Origin: an uncultured Paracoccaceae bacterium | Lineage (GTDB): Bacteria; Pseudomonadota; Alphaproteobacteria; Rhodobacterales; Rhodobacteraceae | NCBI GenBank assembly: GCA_947493145.1 | Contig: CANLPZ010000002.1 | Location: 829,364 to 893,363, forward strand | Direction: 5' to 3' | Length of the DNA stretch: 64,000 bases | In this document: positions 62,152-64,000 of the stretch, piece by piece | Position numbering within the stretch: position 1 is the first letter of the stretch | How the letters are laid out: every line of letters starts with the position of its first letter | Program-made: the position numbers and the translations under genes | The notes under the pieces: model-generated | The model's database searches: none | The model's input: the letters and a program-made list of their open reading frames with translations, nothing else | What the model was told of the DNA's origin: nothing

Positions 62152-63291
62152 ATGGATTTTCAACTGAGCGAAGAACAAACATTGGTGTTCGACATGGCCT
62201 ATGGGTTTGGCCAAGACCACATCGCACCACATGCACAAACATGGGAAGCCGACGGCACAATTCCAAAATCGCTTTGGCCACAATTGGCCGAACTCGGGTT
62301 TGGGGGGCTTTATGTGGGCGAAGAACACGGTGGATCGGGCCTGACCCGTTTGGACGCCACATTGGTGTTCGAAGCCCTCTCGATGGCTTGTCCAGCCGTG
62401 GCGGCGTTTTTGTCGATCCACAATATGTGCGCCGCCATGGTGGATAAATTCGGATCAGATGCCATGCGTGCGGATCTGTTGCCGGACATCGTGTCGATGA
62501 AACGGTTCATGGCGTATTGTTTGACGGAACCGTCCTCTGGATCAGACGCAGCCGCGTTAAAAACCCGCGCGCAGGCGACAGACGATGGATACCGATTGAC
62601 GGGGACCAAGGCCTTCATTTCCGGTGGCGGTTATGCCGACGGTTACATCGTGATGGCGCGTACAGGGGACGACAGTCCGAAAGGAATTTCAGCAATCTAC
62701 GTGCCAGACGGGGCAGTGGGGCTGAACTTTGGTGGTTTGGAACATAAAATGGGATGGAAAGCCCAACCGACGCGTCAGGTCCAGTTTGATGAGTGCGCTG
62801 TGCCCGCATCAAACCTGTTGGGCGACGCGGGCAAAGGGTTTTCCTATGCCATGGCCGGCCTTGACGGGGGCCGGTTGAACATCGCGGCGTGTTCGCTGGG
62901 CGCGGCGCAACAGGCCTTAACCCAGACGTTGCAATATATGTCGGAACGCATGGCCTTTGGACAAACAATCGACCAATTCCAAGCTTTGCAATTCCGGCTT
63001 GCCGATATGGAAATCGAATTACAGGCCGCGCGCGTGATGTTACGGCAAGCCGCGTGGAAACTCGACACCGGTGCGGCGGATGCGTCTGCCCATTGCGCCA
63101 TGGCGAAAAAATTTGTGACGGAAGCCGGATCAAAAATCGTCAACGGCTGTTTGCAGCTGCATGGCGGATACGGGTATTTGGCGGATTATGGGATCGAAAA
63201 ATTGGTCCGTGATCTGCGTGTCCATGAAATATTGGAAGGCACCAACGAAGTGATGCGCCTGATCGTGGCACGGAATTTGATTGCCAAGTGA
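62152..63291 (+). CDS. Acyl-CoA dehydrogenase, isobutyryl-CoA dehydrogenase-like
   Basis: The 379-residue flavoprotein has the standard layout: N-terminal helices, 'YCLTEPSSGSDAAALKTRA' (FAD/substrate strand), 'FDECAVPASNLLGDAGKGF' and the catalytic Glu in 'VHEILEGTNEVMRLIVAR' near the end. 'AAFLSIHNMCAAMVDKFG' and the overall sequence look like ACAD8, the isobutyryl-CoA dehydrogenase of valine breakdown. It is the third gene of the operon, 4 bases after the SDR stop. Short-chain acyl-CoA dehydrogenases of other branches are the alternative. Confidence 0.9.
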   Translation: MDFQLSEEQTLVFDMAYGFGQDHIAPHAQTWEADGTIPKSLWPQLAELGFGGLYVGEEHGGSGLTRLDATLVFEALSMACPAVAAFLSIHNMCAAMVDKFGSDAMRADLLPDIVSMKRFMAYCLTEPSSGSDAAALKTRAQATDDGYRLTGTKAFISGGGYADGYIVMARTGDDSPKGISAIYVPDGAVGLNFGGLEHKMGWKAQPTRQVQFDECAVPASNLLGDAGKGFSYAMAGLDGGRLNIAACSLGAAQQALTQTLQYMSERMAFGQTIDQFQALQFRLADMEIELQAARVMLRQAAWKLDTGAADASAHCAMAKKFVTEAGSKIVNGCLQLHGGYGYLADYGIEKLVRDLRVHEILEGTNEVMRLIVARNLIAK

Positions 63292-63329
63292 TCAGGCAAT
63301 TGTCGAAACAATCGATGTGATCCAAATGA

Positions 63330-63358
63330 AAAGCCCCGACGCGAACGTTCGGGGCTTT
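63330..63358. terminator. Bidirectional terminator between acyl-CoA dehydrogenase and RND genes
   Basis: AAAGCCCCGA (63330-63339) pairs perfectly with TCGGGGCTTT (63349-63358) around a 9-base loop, in the 74-base gap of this convergent pair. Confidence 0.85.
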
Positions 63359-63365
63359 GCGATGT

Positions 63366-64000
63366 TTATTCGGCCGCTTGCAGCGGCGAGGACGGTGGCC
63401 GTTTCTTGGTGTCGTCCTGTGTCATCAAGGGGGCGGTGATCACATCGGCCAGATGTTCCTCGGTCCAGATGATTTCCGGTGCTTTGATTTTCTTTGCCTC
63501 GCGTTTCAGCGCCCAATCGCGTGCCGCACGGCTGGACCGGCCTAAGGACAGTTTCGCCAACAAACGCGCGACCCATTTGGCATAGGTCGTGACCCACACC
63601 CGCAACGCCAACATCGATGGGGTGAAAACCAAGGTCAAAACCGTTGCGATGCCAAGCCCAAAGACAACCGCTGTCGCCAGCTGTTTCCACCAGAGCGCTG
63701 TCGGGCTGTCGATGGTGTAGCCGCCGCCAAAGAAATCGAGGCTGAGCCCGAACATCATCGGCGCAAGACCGGCCATCGTTGTGATTGTTGTCAGCAAAAC
63801 AGGGCGGATACGGGTTTCGGCCGTGCGTGTGATTGCCTCGATCCGTGGCATATATTTGCTGTATTCTTGATAGGTATCGATCAGAACGATGTTGTTGTTC
63901 ACCACGATCCCTGCCAAGGCGACGATGCCTGTGCCGGTCATGATGATCGAAAACGCTTGGTCCATGACCAACATCCCGATCAAAACACCTGTTGTTGACA
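63366..64000 (-). CDS. RND-family efflux permease, C-terminal part, cut by window edge
   Basis: The leftward frame is open to the window end, where it continues in frame ('STTGVLIGMLVMDQ'), so the 5' part lies outside. The visible 211 residues are the last helix block of an RND permease: 'GIVVNNNIVLIDTYQEYS', 'RIRPVLLTTITTMAGLAPMMFG' and 'ALWWKQLATAVVFGLGIATVLTLVFTP'. After the last helix comes a cytoplasmic tail of about 80 basic-rich residues, longer than in the RND protein at 3411-6527. It is the second RND system in the window. The substrate is unknown. Confidence 0.88.
   Translation of the reverse strand, partial: STTGVLIGMLVMDQAFSIIMTGTGIVALAGIVVNNNIVLIDTYQEYSKYMPRIEAITRTAETRIRPVLLTTITTMAGLAPMMFGLSLDFFGGGYTIDSPTALWWKQLATAVVFGLGIATVLTLVFTPSMLALRVWVTTYAKWVARLLAKLSLGRSSRAARDWALKREAKKIKAPEIIWTEEHLADVITAPLMTQDDTKKRPPSSPLQAAE

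Noticed and set aside
1..64000. CRISPR arrays, tRNA, rRNA, insertion sequences, phage genes
   Set aside because: No spaced direct repeats, cloverleaf sequences, transposase or phage proteins were recognised on either strand by reading.

Overview
The window looks like a chromosomal segment of a marine alphaproteobacterium of the Roseobacter group (Rhodobacterales). The basis is the gene content and style: a four-subunit sarcosine oxidase operon, TRAP transport, CcmI, DUF1289, a TPP-riboswitch thiamine operon with ThiXYZ and TenA, a roseobacter-type RTX protein, moderate GC and very tight packing with many ATGA overlaps. No rRNA, tRNA, CRISPR array, insertion sequence or phage gene was seen. 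A species cannot be named from this sequence.

Layout. 1-7.7 kb: a SIMPL-domain periplasmic protein, MetY-like sulfhydrylase, a glycosyltransferase-like protein and an RND efflux pump (permease plus adaptor). 7.8-15.8 kb: a gamma-glutamyltransferase, then a catabolic island with a DUF1537 kinase, class II aldolase, FAD monooxygenase, FCD-type GntR regulator, isopropylmalate-dehydrogenase-like enzyme, ABM-domain protein and lactonase-like metallo-hydrolase. The same operator-like sequence lies in both divergent promoter regions of this island. 15.8-18.1 kb: a di-heme peroxidase, a Sel1 protein and a HEPN-like gene broken by one base in a homopolymer. 18.2-26 kb: an LLM flavin monooxygenase, an SmoB/YdhF-type aldo/keto reductase, a flavin reductase and a full TRAP transporter, divergent from a GntR/UTRA regulator and a Gfo/Idh/MocA protein. 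This set matches the logic of the sulfoquinovose monooxygenase (sulfo-SMO) pathway, with TRAP transport and possibly an NAD-dependent glycosidase in place of the usual ABC importer and GH31 enzyme.

26-28.7 kb: a pair of M16-family proteins, one with the zinc motif and one lipoprotein without it. 28.8-37 kb: an eleven-gene thiamine operon, thiD-O-S-G-E-F-Y-tenA-tenA-Z-X, read leftward from a promoter and a TPP riboswitch. It combines salvage (ThiXYZ uptake, two TenA types) with thiazole synthesis. 37-41 kb: a large RTX repeat protein and a small secreted protein. 41-44.8 kb: dusA, a TauE-family exporter, and the operon ccmI-ruvX-DUF1289. 45-50.5 kb: sarcosine oxidase soxB-D-A-G, with a small membrane ORF on the opposite strand between soxB and soxD. 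50.6-55 kb: two glycosyltransferase-2-type proteins (one with two catalytic modules) and a sulfotransferase, probably for a sulfated surface glycan. 55.3-60 kb: sodB, a LOG-family protein, a LysM protein and an Atm1-type ABC exporter. 60.2-63.3 kb: thiolase, SDR and acyl-CoA dehydrogenase for short branched acyl-CoA oxidation. The right edge cuts a second RND permease.

Four convergent gene pairs end on the same four bases, TTAA, so that both stop codons interlock. Function calls rest on motif reading without database searches.
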